Part shown: positions 53,700-62,672 of the stretch, in pieces
How the letters are laid out: each line of letters opens with the position of its first letter
Numbering within the stretch: the stretch's first letter is position 1
DNA from: Scatomonas sp963930955
GTDB lineage: Bacteria > Bacillota > Clostridia > Lachnospirales > Lachnospiraceae
Assembly (NCBI GenBank): GCA_963930955.1
Contig: OZ006967.1
Coordinates: 2,170,001 to 2,234,000 of the forward strand
DNA: 64,000 nt
Reading direction: 5' to 3'
Notes under the pieces: model-generated
The model's input: the letters and a program-made list of their open reading frames with translations, nothing else
Databases searched by the model: none
What the model was told of the DNA's origin: nothing
Made by a program: the position numbers and the translations under genes

Positions 53700-54383
53700 C
53701 TACTCGATGAGATAGCCCATGCCGATCTTCGTAGTGATAAAACCTGTAAGGCCTGCCCCGTCCAGCTTTTTCCGCAGCCGGTTTACATTGACGCTGAGGG
53801 TATTTTCGTCCACATAGCTGTCTGTCTCCCACAAACGCTCCATGAGGCGCTCCCGGCTTACCACCTTGCCTCGGCTCTCCAGCAGGGTCCGCAGGATCCG
53901 GTACTCATTTTTTGTAAGCTCGATCACCTGATCCTGATACCGCAGGGTAGCGTCCCCGGTGTTCAGCACCGCTCCCTTATGCTCCAGGAATTCTGTCTGG
54001 ATCCCGTAATCATAGGTCCGGCGCAGCAGGGCCTGGATCCTGGCCACCAGGATCCCCATCTCAAAGGGTTTGGCCACAAAATCATCCGCCCCCTGATTCA
54101 CCGCTGTAATAATATTCATATTATCCGCGGCGGAAGAGAGAAAGATCACCGGCACCCGGGAAAACTTCCGGATCTCTCCGCACCAGTAATAGCCGTTGTA
54201 AAAGGGAAGCATCAGATCCAGCACCACCAGATGGGGCTGGAAGGCGCTGAATTCTTCCGTAATCTTCCGGAAATCCTCCGGGCACCGCGACTCAAATCCC
54301 CAGGCAGAAAGCTGCTTTTGGATCTCTCCTGCGATCCCCGGGTCATCCTCCACAATAAAGATCCGATACTGCTTATCGCTCAT
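53700..54383 (-). CDS. OmpR-family response regulator, BceR-like
   Basis: 227 aa. Receiver domain with acidic residues in FIVEDDPG and phosphoacceptor Asp56 in VVLDLMLPFYNG, Lys in FVAKPFEMG; C-terminal winged helix (residues about 130-225, SYVDENTLSVNVNRLRKKLD). Its ATG overlaps the cbiC stop by 11 bases, so translation may be coupled to the cobalamin operon. It forms a pair with the downstream kinase. Confidence 0.92.
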   Translation of the reverse strand: MSDKQYRIFIVEDDPGIAGEIQKQLSAWGFESRCPEDFRKITEEFSAFQPHLVVLDLMLPFYNGYYWCGEIRKFSRVPVIFLSSAADNMNIITAVNQGADDFVAKPFEMGILVARIQALLRRTYDYGIQTEFLEHKGAVLNTGDATLRYQDQVIELTKNEYRILRTLLESRGKVVSRERLMERLWETDSYVDENTLSVNVNRLRKKLDGAGLTGFITTKIGMGYLIE

Positions 54384-55011
54384 TATTGATCATATACAGC
54401 AGGGCATTGACGATACAGGCCGCAATGTTGCTGCCGCCCTTTCTGCCCCTGGCTACAATGCAGGGGATCTCTGTTTTCATGATCAGTTCCTTGGACTGTA
54501 CCACGTTGACAAATCCCACAGGAGCTCCGATGATCAGTTCCGGGCGGAATCCTTCCTGGATCAGTTCGTACAGGCGTACCAAGGCTGTAGGGGCGTTGCC
54601 GATAGCAAAAATCAGCTTTTTATCCGTCTTGGCCGCCTTTTCCATGCTTACAGAAGCCCGGGTCACGCCCAGTTCTCTGGCTTTTTCTGCCACATCCTCA
54701 TCCGACATAAAACAGAAGACCTCTCCGCCGTACCGGGCCAGCGACTTCTTGTTGATCCCTGCTTTGGCCATCTGGGTATCCGTAACAATACAGGCCCCAT
54801 TCTGAATGGCTTTTAAAGCTTTTTCCACAGCTCCTTCTGAAAAATACAGATTTTCAGCATAGTCGAAATCGGCGCTGGTATGAATGCAGCGCTTTACGAT
54901 CAGCTCTGTGCCGGGGATCAGTTTTTTATCTCCCAGTTCCTCCGTAATGATCTCAAAGCTGCGCTTCTCGATTTCCATGGGTTTTACATTTTCCAGTTCA
55001 ATGTGATTCAT
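54373..55011 (-). CDS. cbiC: Cobalt-precorrin-8 methylmutase
   Basis: 212 aa CbiC/CobH family. Family segments RSFEIITEEL, the catalytic-histidine region VKRCIHTSADFDYAENL, IVTDTQMAKAGINK and FAIGNAPTAL are visible. It moves a methyl group from C11 to C12 to form cobyrinate. It lies five bases after cbiP and is the last cobalamin gene before the two-component system. Confidence 0.95.
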   Translation of the reverse strand: MNHIELENVKPMEIEKRSFEIITEELGDKKLIPGTELIVKRCIHTSADFDYAENLYFSEGAVEKALKAIQNGACIVTDTQMAKAGINKKSLARYGGEVFCFMSDEDVAEKARELGVTRASVSMEKAAKTDKKLIFAIGNAPTALVRLYELIQEGFRPELIIGAPVGFVNVVQSKELIMKTEIPCIVARGRKGGSNIAACIVNALLYMINNER

Positions 55012-55016
55012 GTCTC

Positions 55017-56534
55017 TTATACCCCCTGTTCCAGAATGGTGTAAATCTGCTTCATATCCAGATGTTCCCGCAGGGCCGCTGCCAGAATATCGTACTGGGT
55101 CTCCTTGAAAGTCTGATAGTCCACTCCCGTCATCTCCGAAGTATCGATGCCTTTTGCTTTTCCCAGGGCTTCCACAATTTTCTCCGCCACCTGTTCTTTA
55201 TCAAAAATACTGTGAACATAGGAACCGTAAACATTGCCCTTCTGGTTTCCGTCCAGCTTCACCTCCCCGAAGTCCAGGTTGGTGTTGGAGATCCGGGTAA
55301 AGGGCGATGCACCTTCCAGTGCGGTGCTGACTCCCATATGGATCTCATAACCTTCCAGAGCCGTTCCCGTCAGGCCGGAAAGGATCCCCTGCACCTGGCC
55401 AAACACGCCTTCCACCCGGGTACGGGTCTTATTGCCTGCAAAAACCGTATCCATGGGCAGGAGTCCCATGCCCTGGATGCTGCCGCCGCTCTCCACACCC
55501 ATGGGATCGCTTAAGGTATTGCCCAGCATCTGGTAGCCGCCGCAGACTCCAAAGATCACTGTTCCTGCGGAGGCCTTTTTCAGGATCTCCGCCTCCAGAC
55601 CATTCTGGCGCATCCACAGCAGATCCTCCATGGTATTTTTCGTCCCCGGCAGGATGATCATATCCGGATTTTTCAGTTCAGAAACCCTCTGGACATACCG
55701 CAGAGAAACGCCGGGCATACTCTCAAAGGGATTAAAATCTGTAAAATTGGAGATTCTAGGCAGACGGATCACCGCAATATCAATGAGCCCCACCTCCTGA
55801 TTTCCGCTGAAACGTTCTGTCAGGCTGTCCTCATCCTCTACTTCGATGTTCAGGTAAGGAGCCACTCCCACTACGGGGATCCCGGCTTTTTCTTCCAGCA
55901 TCTCCACTCCGGGATCCAGAATGGTCTTGTCTCCCCGGAACTTGTTAATGATCAGGCCTTTCACCATAGCTCTCTCATCCGGCTCCAGCAGTTCCACCGT
56001 GCCGATGAGCTGAGCGAAGACGCCGCCCCGGTCAATATCCCCCACCAGGAGCACCGGCGCCTGGGCGATCTTGGCCATGCCCATGTTCACAAAGGCGTCA
56101 TCCTCCTTGAGATTGATCTCCGCCGGGCTTCCCGCCCCCTCGATGACGATAATATCGTTCTCCGCCGCCAGAGTCTCATAGGCTTTTTTTACTGCCGGGA
56201 TCAGATTTTTTTTGTAGGCGAAGTAGGCCCGGGCGTCCATATTGCCCAGGACCTCGCCGTTTACGATGACCTGGGAGCCCGTGTCATTGGTAGGCTTCAG
56301 AAGGATAGGATTCATCAGCACCGAGGGCGCGATCCCCGCCGCCTCCGCCTGCATGACCTGGGCCCTGCCCATCTCCAGTCCTTCCCGGGTAATAAATGAA
56401 TTCAGGGCCATGTTCTGGGCCTTAAAAGGGGCCACCCGATAGCCGTCCTGTTTAAAAATCCGGCACAGTCCCGCCGCCAGCAGGCTTTTCCCCGCATTGG
56501 ACATGGTCCCCTGCACCATTATCGCTTTTGCCAT
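55017..56534 (-). CDS. cbiP: Cobyric acid synthase
   Basis: 505 aa. N-terminal ATP-binding part (KAIMVQGTMSNAGKSLLAAG, GAGSPAEINLKEDD) and C-terminal glutamine amidotransferase domain with Cys in VIFGVCGGYQMLG and a His in YGSYVHSIFD. It amidates four side chains of adenosylcobyrinate a,c-diamide. It follows cobD by 19 bases. Confidence 0.95.
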   Translation of the reverse strand: MAKAIMVQGTMSNAGKSLLAAGLCRIFKQDGYRVAPFKAQNMALNSFITREGLEMGRAQVMQAEAAGIAPSVLMNPILLKPTNDTGSQVIVNGEVLGNMDARAYFAYKKNLIPAVKKAYETLAAENDIIVIEGAGSPAEINLKEDDAFVNMGMAKIAQAPVLLVGDIDRGGVFAQLIGTVELLEPDERAMVKGLIINKFRGDKTILDPGVEMLEEKAGIPVVGVAPYLNIEVEDEDSLTERFSGNQEVGLIDIAVIRLPRISNFTDFNPFESMPGVSLRYVQRVSELKNPDMIILPGTKNTMEDLLWMRQNGLEAEILKKASAGTVIFGVCGGYQMLGNTLSDPMGVESGGSIQGMGLLPMDTVFAGNKTRTRVEGVFGQVQGILSGLTGTALEGYEIHMGVSTALEGASPFTRISNTNLDFGEVKLDGNQKGNVYGSYVHSIFDKEQVAEKIVEALGKAKGIDTSEMTGVDYQTFKETQYDILAAALREHLDMKQIYTILEQGV

Positions 56535-56553
56535 CTGTCTCTCTCCTCCTGTA

Positions 56554-57582
56554 TCATGCTAAAGCTTCCAGAAGCTTCCGATTTTCCTCGTGGGTTTTTA
56601 CCGCTGCCCGGTAATAGCCCGGCCCCAGCCCCCGGTAATTCCCGCAGTCCCGGATCAGAACCCCCCGGTTCAGTGCCTTTTCCTGCAGATGTTCCGGTCC
56701 TTTAAAAAACAGATAGTTAGCTTGGGAATCGTACACCTTGTATCCAAGGCGGGTCAGTTCCCGGCGCAGGAATTCTCTCTCTGTTTTTACCAGCTCTCTG
56801 GCCTGTTCCACATAGGCCTCTTCCTTCAGAGCCGCTGTTCCCGCTGCCTGGGCGGGAATGGACACGTTCCAGGGCTGCACACAGTCCCGCATGGATTCCA
56901 GGAGCTCCAGGTCTGAACAGATTCCATAACCTAAGCGGATTCCCGCCATGGCATACCGTTTTGTAAAGGCTTTCAGCAAAAACAGCTTTTTATAATCCTT
57001 CAGAGCAGCCTTCAGGGTATACCGGTCCGGCTCATCAATAAAATCCTGGAAACATTCGTCCACTGCCAGAAAGGTGCCGGTCCGGCGGCACCGCTCCAGG
57101 ATCCTGCTCATAAGTTCCGGTTCAATGAGGGTGCCGGTGGGATTGTTGGGATTGCAGAGCATGAGAAACTCTGTTCCGGGAGTGATCGCCTCCAGGATCC
57201 TCTCTGTCACCCGGAATCCCTCCTCCTCCTTCAGTTCGAAACAGGAAATTTCTGTCCCTGTCAGACGGAGGGCCTGCTCATACTCCGCGAAGGTAGGGGC
57301 CGGAAGCAGGGCCCGCCGGGGCCGCAGGGCCAGGGCCAGCATAAAGATCACCTCCGCAGCTCCGTTTCCGCAGACCAGATAGTCCTCCGGAACCTGCTCA
57401 TATCTGGACAGTTCCCGGCGCAGGGCCTCCATACGGATGTCCGGATAATTGTGAATCTCCCGCAGACTTTCCGCCGCCGCCCGGATCACTGCCTCCGGCG
57501 TGCCCAGAGGGTTCATGTTGGCGGAAAAGTCCAGGGCGTTTTTGTGGCGGTAGACATCCCCGCCGTGTATTTTGTCCTTCAT
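56554..57582 (-). CDS. cobD: L-threonine-O-3-phosphate decarboxylase
   Basis: 342 aa PLP fold-type I enzyme starting MKDKIHGGDVYRHKNALDFS, a typical CobD opening (HGG...DFSANMNPLG). PLP-binding signatures are LCNPNNPTG, VDECFQDFID and the lysine in LLKAFTKRYAMAGIRLGYG. It makes aminopropanol phosphate for the nucleotide loop. HisC-like enzymes are similar, but the context is decisive. It lies 34 bases after cbiB. Confidence 0.93.
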   Translation of the reverse strand: MKDKIHGGDVYRHKNALDFSANMNPLGTPEAVIRAAAESLREIHNYPDIRMEALRRELSRYEQVPEDYLVCGNGAAEVIFMLALALRPRRALLPAPTFAEYEQALRLTGTEISCFELKEEEGFRVTERILEAITPGTEFLMLCNPNNPTGTLIEPELMSRILERCRRTGTFLAVDECFQDFIDEPDRYTLKAALKDYKKLFLLKAFTKRYAMAGIRLGYGICSDLELLESMRDCVQPWNVSIPAQAAGTAALKEEAYVEQARELVKTEREFLRRELTRLGYKVYDSQANYLFFKGPEHLQEKALNRGVLIRDCGNYRGLGPGYYRAAVKTHEENRKLLEALA

Positions 57583-57616
57583 GTTCTATCTCCTTGTTCC
57601 GGCTTTTTGTGTTCTC

Positions 57617-58609
57617 TCAGATCAGCGGCCGGAAATTCCAGTACAGAGCCAGACAGGCCAGCCGCAGAGCTGCTGCCAGGATCAGTGTCAGAATGGCGGC
57701 GGCGTACATAAGCCGGTTGGCTCTTTGGATGTCCTCCGGCTCCACCGGCCGGATAGGGTCTCCCAGGGTAGGCTTTTTATGGAGTTTCCCGAAATACCAG
57801 GCGTCCCCCGCCAGCTGGATATCCAGAGCGCCCGCTGCAGCCGCCTCCGTGTGGGCGGAATTGGGACTGGCATGTTTTTTCCGGTCCCTGCGGTACATTT
57901 TCAGAGCGTTCTTTCCGTCCATGCCGCAGAACCATGCCCCGGCGATCATCAGAAGGCCCGCCAGCCGGGCGGGAAGAAAGTTCACCACATCGTCCAGCCG
58001 GGCTGCAAAGGTGCCGAAGTACCGGTATCGGTCATTTTTATACCCCACCATGGAATCCATAGTATTGATGGATTTATAGAAAAAACCTGCCGGAGCTCCT
58101 CCGATCATCAGGAACAGCAGCGGGGCGATGACTCCGTCCGAGGCATTCTCCGCCACAGTCTCCACCGCTGCCTTGGTAACCCCCTGAAAACTCAGATCCC
58201 GGGTGTCCCGTCCCACGATCATGGAGACGGCATAGCGGGATTTTTCCAGATCCCCGGATTTCACCGCCTGGTAAACCCGCATGCTTTCCACCTTCAAGGC
58301 CTTTGTGGCCAGCAGCTGGTAGCACCAGAAGGTTTCCAGGGCAAAGCCGGCCCAGACCTGGAGGCCGTACAGAAAATGCAGCAGAACCAAGGGCGCCGCC
58401 GTGCTGATGCCGGTAACAAACAGTACCAGAAAAACCCCAGCGGCTCTCTCCCCGGTTTTTGTTTTAGGAAACAGGCTCCGCAGGAGTTTTTCAAAAAATT
58501 CGATCAGTTTTCCGATGATCCTCACGGGATGGTACAGCCACACAGGATCGCCCAAGAGCAGATCCAGCAGAAATCCCAGGATCACTGCCGGAAGAATATA
58601 GTCTAACAT
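57617..58609 (-). CDS. cbiB: Adenosylcobinamide-phosphate synthase
   Basis: 330 aa from ATG 58609, placed by a GGGAGGG and overlapping the cbiA stop by seven bases (ATGTTAG). Membrane protein with about five helices (LPAVILGFLLDLLLGDP, MHPQ-less start; SDGVIAPLLFLMIGGAPAGF; ILTLILAAALRLACLALY). It attaches aminopropanol phosphate to cobyric acid at the membrane. Confidence 0.94.
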   Translation of the reverse strand: MLDYILPAVILGFLLDLLLGDPVWLYHPVRIIGKLIEFFEKLLRSLFPKTKTGERAAGVFLVLFVTGISTAAPLVLLHFLYGLQVWAGFALETFWCYQLLATKALKVESMRVYQAVKSGDLEKSRYAVSMIVGRDTRDLSFQGVTKAAVETVAENASDGVIAPLLFLMIGGAPAGFFYKSINTMDSMVGYKNDRYRYFGTFAARLDDVVNFLPARLAGLLMIAGAWFCGMDGKNALKMYRRDRKKHASPNSAHTEAAAAGALDIQLAGDAWYFGKLHKKPTLGDPIRPVEPEDIQRANRLMYAAAILTLILAAALRLACLALYWNFRPLI

Positions 58610-59973
58610 AGTCCCTCCCTTTCTCTGCAGGCGTCCAGAAAGGCCAGGGGCAGTTTGGTATTGGCGTAATAGTACAGGTGGGGAAAGCCCGCCAGCAGAT
58701 TCTTTCTGCTGTGGATGCACCGCCAGGAACGGGTCCCGGAGGGCTTCACCGCCAGAAAATCGCTGCCGGGATCCTCCGACTCAAAGTAATGGAATTCATG
58801 GGAACGGGTCTCCCCCACATTCCTTCCGAATACGCTCCCCTCCGAAAGGGTAATGTATCCGAACCGGGTGAGCCTTCCGTTGTTCCAGGCCCTGCCCTTG
58901 ATCATGCCGGCCATGGGATATTCTTTGCCCTCCATGTCCGTCATGGTCTCGTGAAGATACAGGAACCCTCCGCATTCCGCCATACAGGGAAGTCCGGATT
59001 CCACCGCCCGGCGGATGGATTCCCGCATGGACACATTTTCGCTGAGTTCCCGGACATGGAGTTCCGGATAGCCCCCGTGGAGCAGCAGGCCGGAAATTCC
59101 TTCCGGAAGCTCTCTGTCGCGCAGGGGAGAAAACTCCACCAGTTCCGCTCCCTGCTCCCGGAGGAAACTGAGATTATCCTCATAGAAAAAGCAGAAGGCC
59201 TCGTCCCTGGCCAGCCCGATCCGCAGACCGGCCCCGGCAGTTCCTGCCTGGGCTGTTTCCGGCTCCGGCAGTTCCTCCGCCTCCCCGGCAATCTCAAAAA
59301 TCGTCTCCAGATCCAGGGTTTCCTCCAGACGGCTGCTTAAAAGTTCCATCTTTTCTTTCAGAGATTCCACCTCTTCCGGCAGCATCAGTCCCAGATGACG
59401 GCTTTCCAGCACGCAGTCCTTCAGTACCGGCACGTATCCGGCCACCTTTACATGCAGCTCCTCTTCGATCACCTTCTTCATTCTGGGGTACAGCATGGGG
59501 GAAATCCGGTTCAGGATTACCCCCCGGATCAGAGGCACCTGCTGAAAATCCAGAAACCCCTTGATCAGGGCCAGCAGGGAGCGGCTGGAGCCGGAAGCAT
59601 CCGCTACCAGCAGCACCGGAGTCCCTGTAACTGCCGCCAGATCGCTGGCTCCCCCTTTTGAGGAGGTCTCGCTGAGTCCGTCATAGTAACCCATGACGCC
59701 CTCCATCACCGCGATCCGGCAGCCCCTTCCGTTTTTTGCCAGCAGCATCCGGGTGGTATCCCGGTCCGTAAAAAAAGGATCCAGGTTCCGGCTTTTTGCC
59801 CCCAGCACCCGGCTGTGGAACATGGGATCGATAAAATCCGGACCGCATTTAAAAGAAGCGGTCTTCAGCCCTCTTTTTTTCAGAATACCCAGAAGGCCGC
59901 AGGTTACCAGTGTCTTTCCGCTGCCGCTTTTGGGCGCGGTGATCAGTATACGGTCAAGTCTCATGGCTGCCAC
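58603..59973 (-). CDS. cbiA: Cobyrinate a,c-diamide synthase
   Basis: 456 aa. N-terminal ATPase domain with the modified P-loop TAPKSGSGKTLVTCGLL and a C-terminal triad glutamine amidotransferase domain with Cys in GLPCMAECGGFLYLH and His in ETRSHEFHYFE. It amidates the a and c side chains. It overlaps the upstream cbiJ-E-T fusion by 20 bases. Confidence 0.95.
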   Translation of the reverse strand: MAAMRLDRILITAPKSGSGKTLVTCGLLGILKKRGLKTASFKCGPDFIDPMFHSRVLGAKSRNLDPFFTDRDTTRMLLAKNGRGCRIAVMEGVMGYYDGLSETSSKGGASDLAAVTGTPVLLVADASGSSRSLLALIKGFLDFQQVPLIRGVILNRISPMLYPRMKKVIEEELHVKVAGYVPVLKDCVLESRHLGLMLPEEVESLKEKMELLSSRLEETLDLETIFEIAGEAEELPEPETAQAGTAGAGLRIGLARDEAFCFFYEDNLSFLREQGAELVEFSPLRDRELPEGISGLLLHGGYPELHVRELSENVSMRESIRRAVESGLPCMAECGGFLYLHETMTDMEGKEYPMAGMIKGRAWNNGRLTRFGYITLSEGSVFGRNVGETRSHEFHYFESEDPGSDFLAVKPSGTRSWRCIHSRKNLLAGFPHLYYYANTKLPLAFLDACREREGLC

Positions 59974-61948
59974 CTCCGGTTCCGGAAAGGATATAGACGG
60001 GATTCTGCCCCATCATCATGTGATACCGGCCCAGCTCCCTGGATTTTGCCGCTGTCACGGACACAATATCCACATCCGTAAAGGGCAGCTCCCGGAAAAC
60101 CTCCAGGGCCTCCCCTACAGTCTCCAGGGTAATGGCGTTAATCACCACACGGATCTTGGGATTTTTCTCCAGCAGCAGTTCCGCGATCTCCTTCAGATTT
60201 CCGGAAGAACCGCCGATAAAGGCATGGGTGGGGGAGGGCAGATTCTTCAGAGCCTCCGGCGCCAGCCCCTTGACAATGGTCAGATTCTCCGCCTGAAATT
60301 TCTTTTTATTCTTTTCCAGCAGCTCCACTGCCGCCGGATTTTTTTCCACTGCCCAGACATGGCCTTCCAGAGCCATCCGGGCCATCTCCACGGATACAGA
60401 GCCGCTGCCGGCCCCTACATCGTAGATCAGGGAATCCTCCCCAAGGCGCAGCTTACAGAGAGATACCTCCCGGACTTCTTCCTTGGTCATAGGTACTTTG
60501 TCCCGAAGAAATTCCCTGTCCGGGATCCCATGGGTCACGACCTTTTCCGGCCTGGGATTTTCCACCAGCAGGGTGGCCAGGGAAGTTCCCTGATAGTCCA
60601 GAAATGTTTCCGGGGGACCGCTGAGAATCTTCTCCTCCGGGTAAGTAAAGCGCTCCCCTACATGGACGGTCACCTGGTTCATTCCGTATTCCGTTAGTTT
60701 TCCGCAGAGTTCCCGGACGTCCTCTGGTTTTCCCAGCAGGGCGAATACCTTAGGATATTTCCGGATCAGTCCTGTAAGATTGCTCTCCCGGCCATGGCGG
60801 CTGGTGATCTTCACATCTTCCCAGGACAGCTTCAGTTTGCTGCAGAAATAGACCAGGGAGGAAATTCCCGGGATCAGGCGCGCCTCTCCCGGCAGCACCT
60901 CCAGCAGCTTCCTGGCTCCGCTGTAAAATCCTACATCCCCGGAAAGCAGCACCGCCGCCCGGTGAAATTCCGGATGTTCCTGAAGATACGCCGCGATCTC
61001 TCCCGGCCTGTATTCTTTCAGAAGGGTCTTTCCTTCATGCGGCACGCTCTCCAGCATCCTCTCCGCGCCGATGAGCAGATCCGCCGACCGGCAGAAAGCC
61101 CGGGCCTCCTCCGTCATGGTAGCTCCGTCTCTGCCGCCCATGCCGATGCCCACCAGAGCTGTCTCCGGGAAAGACCGGCTGTCCTTCTTTGATCCCCCGA
61201 ACTTCTCTTTCAGATACTCCAGGCATTCTTCCAGGCTCATGCCCTCTTCCTGCAGAGGGCGGCCGATGATCACCAGGCGGCAGCCTGCCGCCTCCCCGGC
61301 GGATACCTTCTCCGGAAAACCGCCTGCCGCCCCGGTATCCTTTGTTACCAGATACCGGGCCTTTGTCTGCCGCAGCATGGCCAGGTTGATCTCATGGGAA
61401 AAAGGTCCCTGCATACAGATCAGATGCTTTCCCTGAAAGCCCAGATCCGCGCAGCTCTTCACCACCTCCGGCAGGGGCAGGACTCTGGCAAAGATCCGCT
61501 TCTCATAATCCGGAACCCGCCGGAACGCCGGAAGCTCCTTGCTGCCGGTGGTAAGAAAGATATTGCCCTCTGTGCCGGCCAGGTACTCCGCAGCGGCCTC
61601 CGGGCTGTCCACGTAAACTGCCTCCTCCTGTCCCGTAAGGGTGCTGCTCCGCAGCACTCTCAGATAGGTTCTTCCGGTTTTCTGGCAGGCGGAACGGATA
61701 TTTTCCGTTACCGCCGATGCGTAGGGATGAGTGGCGTCGATAACCAGGGCCTCTTCCCTGGCAAACAAGGCCTCCATCTCCTTTTCGTCCATCCGTCCCC
61801 CGGACACGGCAAGGCTGCCTCCCTCCTCCAGCAGACTCCGTCCGTAATCTGTGGCTGCGGAGGCAAGGGCAGGAATTCCCAGCTCTTTTAAATATTCCGC
61901 AATCTTTCTTCCCTCTGCCGTACCGGCAAAGAGCAATACCTTATACAT
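59954..61948 (-). CDS. Trifunctional cobalamin enzyme: CbiJ-CbiE-CbiT fusion
   Basis: 664 aa made of three enzymes in one frame. Residues 1-255: precorrin-6A reductase CbiJ/CobK (LFAGTAEGRKIAEYLKELGI, DATHPYASAVTENI). Residues about 262-465: CbiE methyltransferase (VGIGMGGRDGATMTEEARAF, LLSGDVGFYSGARKLLEVLP, LIPGISSLVYF). Residues about 475-664: CbiT decarboxylating methyltransferase with SAM motif YDVGAGSGSVSVEMA. CbiE-CbiT fusion (CobL) is known; joining CbiJ ahead of it is less usual. It overlaps cbiH by eight bases. Confidence 0.92.
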   Translation of the reverse strand: MYKVLLFAGTAEGRKIAEYLKELGIPALASAATDYGRSLLEEGGSLAVSGGRMDEKEMEALFAREEALVIDATHPYASAVTENIRSACQKTGRTYLRVLRSSTLTGQEEAVYVDSPEAAAEYLAGTEGNIFLTTGSKELPAFRRVPDYEKRIFARVLPLPEVVKSCADLGFQGKHLICMQGPFSHEINLAMLRQTKARYLVTKDTGAAGGFPEKVSAGEAAGCRLVIIGRPLQEEGMSLEECLEYLKEKFGGSKKDSRSFPETALVGIGMGGRDGATMTEEARAFCRSADLLIGAERMLESVPHEGKTLLKEYRPGEIAAYLQEHPEFHRAAVLLSGDVGFYSGARKLLEVLPGEARLIPGISSLVYFCSKLKLSWEDVKITSRHGRESNLTGLIRKYPKVFALLGKPEDVRELCGKLTEYGMNQVTVHVGERFTYPEEKILSGPPETFLDYQGTSLATLLVENPRPEKVVTHGIPDREFLRDKVPMTKEEVREVSLCKLRLGEDSLIYDVGAGSGSVSVEMARMALEGHVWAVEKNPAAVELLEKNKKKFQAENLTIVKGLAPEALKNLPSPTHAFIGGSSGNLKEIAELLLEKNPKIRVVINAITLETVGEALEVFRELPFTDVDIVSVTAAKSRELGRYHMMMGQNPVYILSGTGGGSHET

Positions 61949-62672
61949 CCCTGTATCCTCTGGGGGTCACCATTTTTCCGGCCAGGGCTTTTGTCTGAGA
62001 GTTTCCAATAAAGACAGTAGTAAACATATCCACGGCGGTATCCCGCAGTTCCTTCAGGGTAAGTACCCGGTAGGCTTCCCCCTCTCTTCCGATATTGGAC
62101 ACAATGCCGCAGACCGTATCCTCTTCTTTATATTTCAGCATCAGATCACAGGCTTTTGCCAGATAATCATGGCGTTTTTTGCTGGAGGGATTGTAGAGGC
62201 ATACCACAAAATCTGCTTCCGCCGCCGCCAGCAGCCGCTTTTCAATCTTCTCCCAGGGGGTCAGAAGATCGCTTAAGCTGATCAGGCAGAAATCATGGAT
62301 CAGAGGCGCTCCCAGCACTGCCGCTCCTCCTGTAGCTGCCGTCACCCCGGGGATGATGGAAAGCTCCACCTCCGGATATTTTTCTCCCACTTCATACATA
62401 AGACCGGCCATACCGTAAACCCCGGCATCTCCGCTGCAGATCATGGAAACCACATGGCCTTTTTTCGCCTCCTCAAAGGCCAGCACACAGCGGTCCACCT
62501 CCTTGGTCATGGGGGTGGTCAGAAACCGTTTGTCCGGGAAGTGATCCTTTACCAGATCCACATACACCGTATAGCCGATGATGGTATCGCTGTCTTTTAA
62601 AGCCTCCGCAGCCTCGATGGTCATTTTTTCGTAGGCTCCGGGGCCGATTCCAACTACATATATTTTATTCAA
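61941..62672 (-). CDS. cbiH: Cobalt-precorrin-3B C17-methyltransferase
   Basis: 243 aa SAM-dependent corrin methyltransferase. Signatures: YVVGIGPGAYEKMTIEAAEA, DTIIGYTVYVDLVKDHFP, MICSGDAGVYGMAGLMYE and IPGVTAATGGAAVLGAPLIHD. Ring-contraction step of the anaerobic pathway. ATGA overlap with cbiG. Confidence 0.95.
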   Translation of the reverse strand: MNKIYVVGIGPGAYEKMTIEAAEALKDSDTIIGYTVYVDLVKDHFPDKRFLTTPMTKEVDRCVLAFEEAKKGHVVSMICSGDAGVYGMAGLMYEVGEKYPEVELSIIPGVTAATGGAAVLGAPLIHDFCLISLSDLLTPWEKIEKRLLAAAEADFVVCLYNPSSKKRHDYLAKACDLMLKYKEEDTVCGIVSNIGREGEAYRVLTLKELRDTAVDMFTTVFIGNSQTKALAGKMVTPRGYRDV

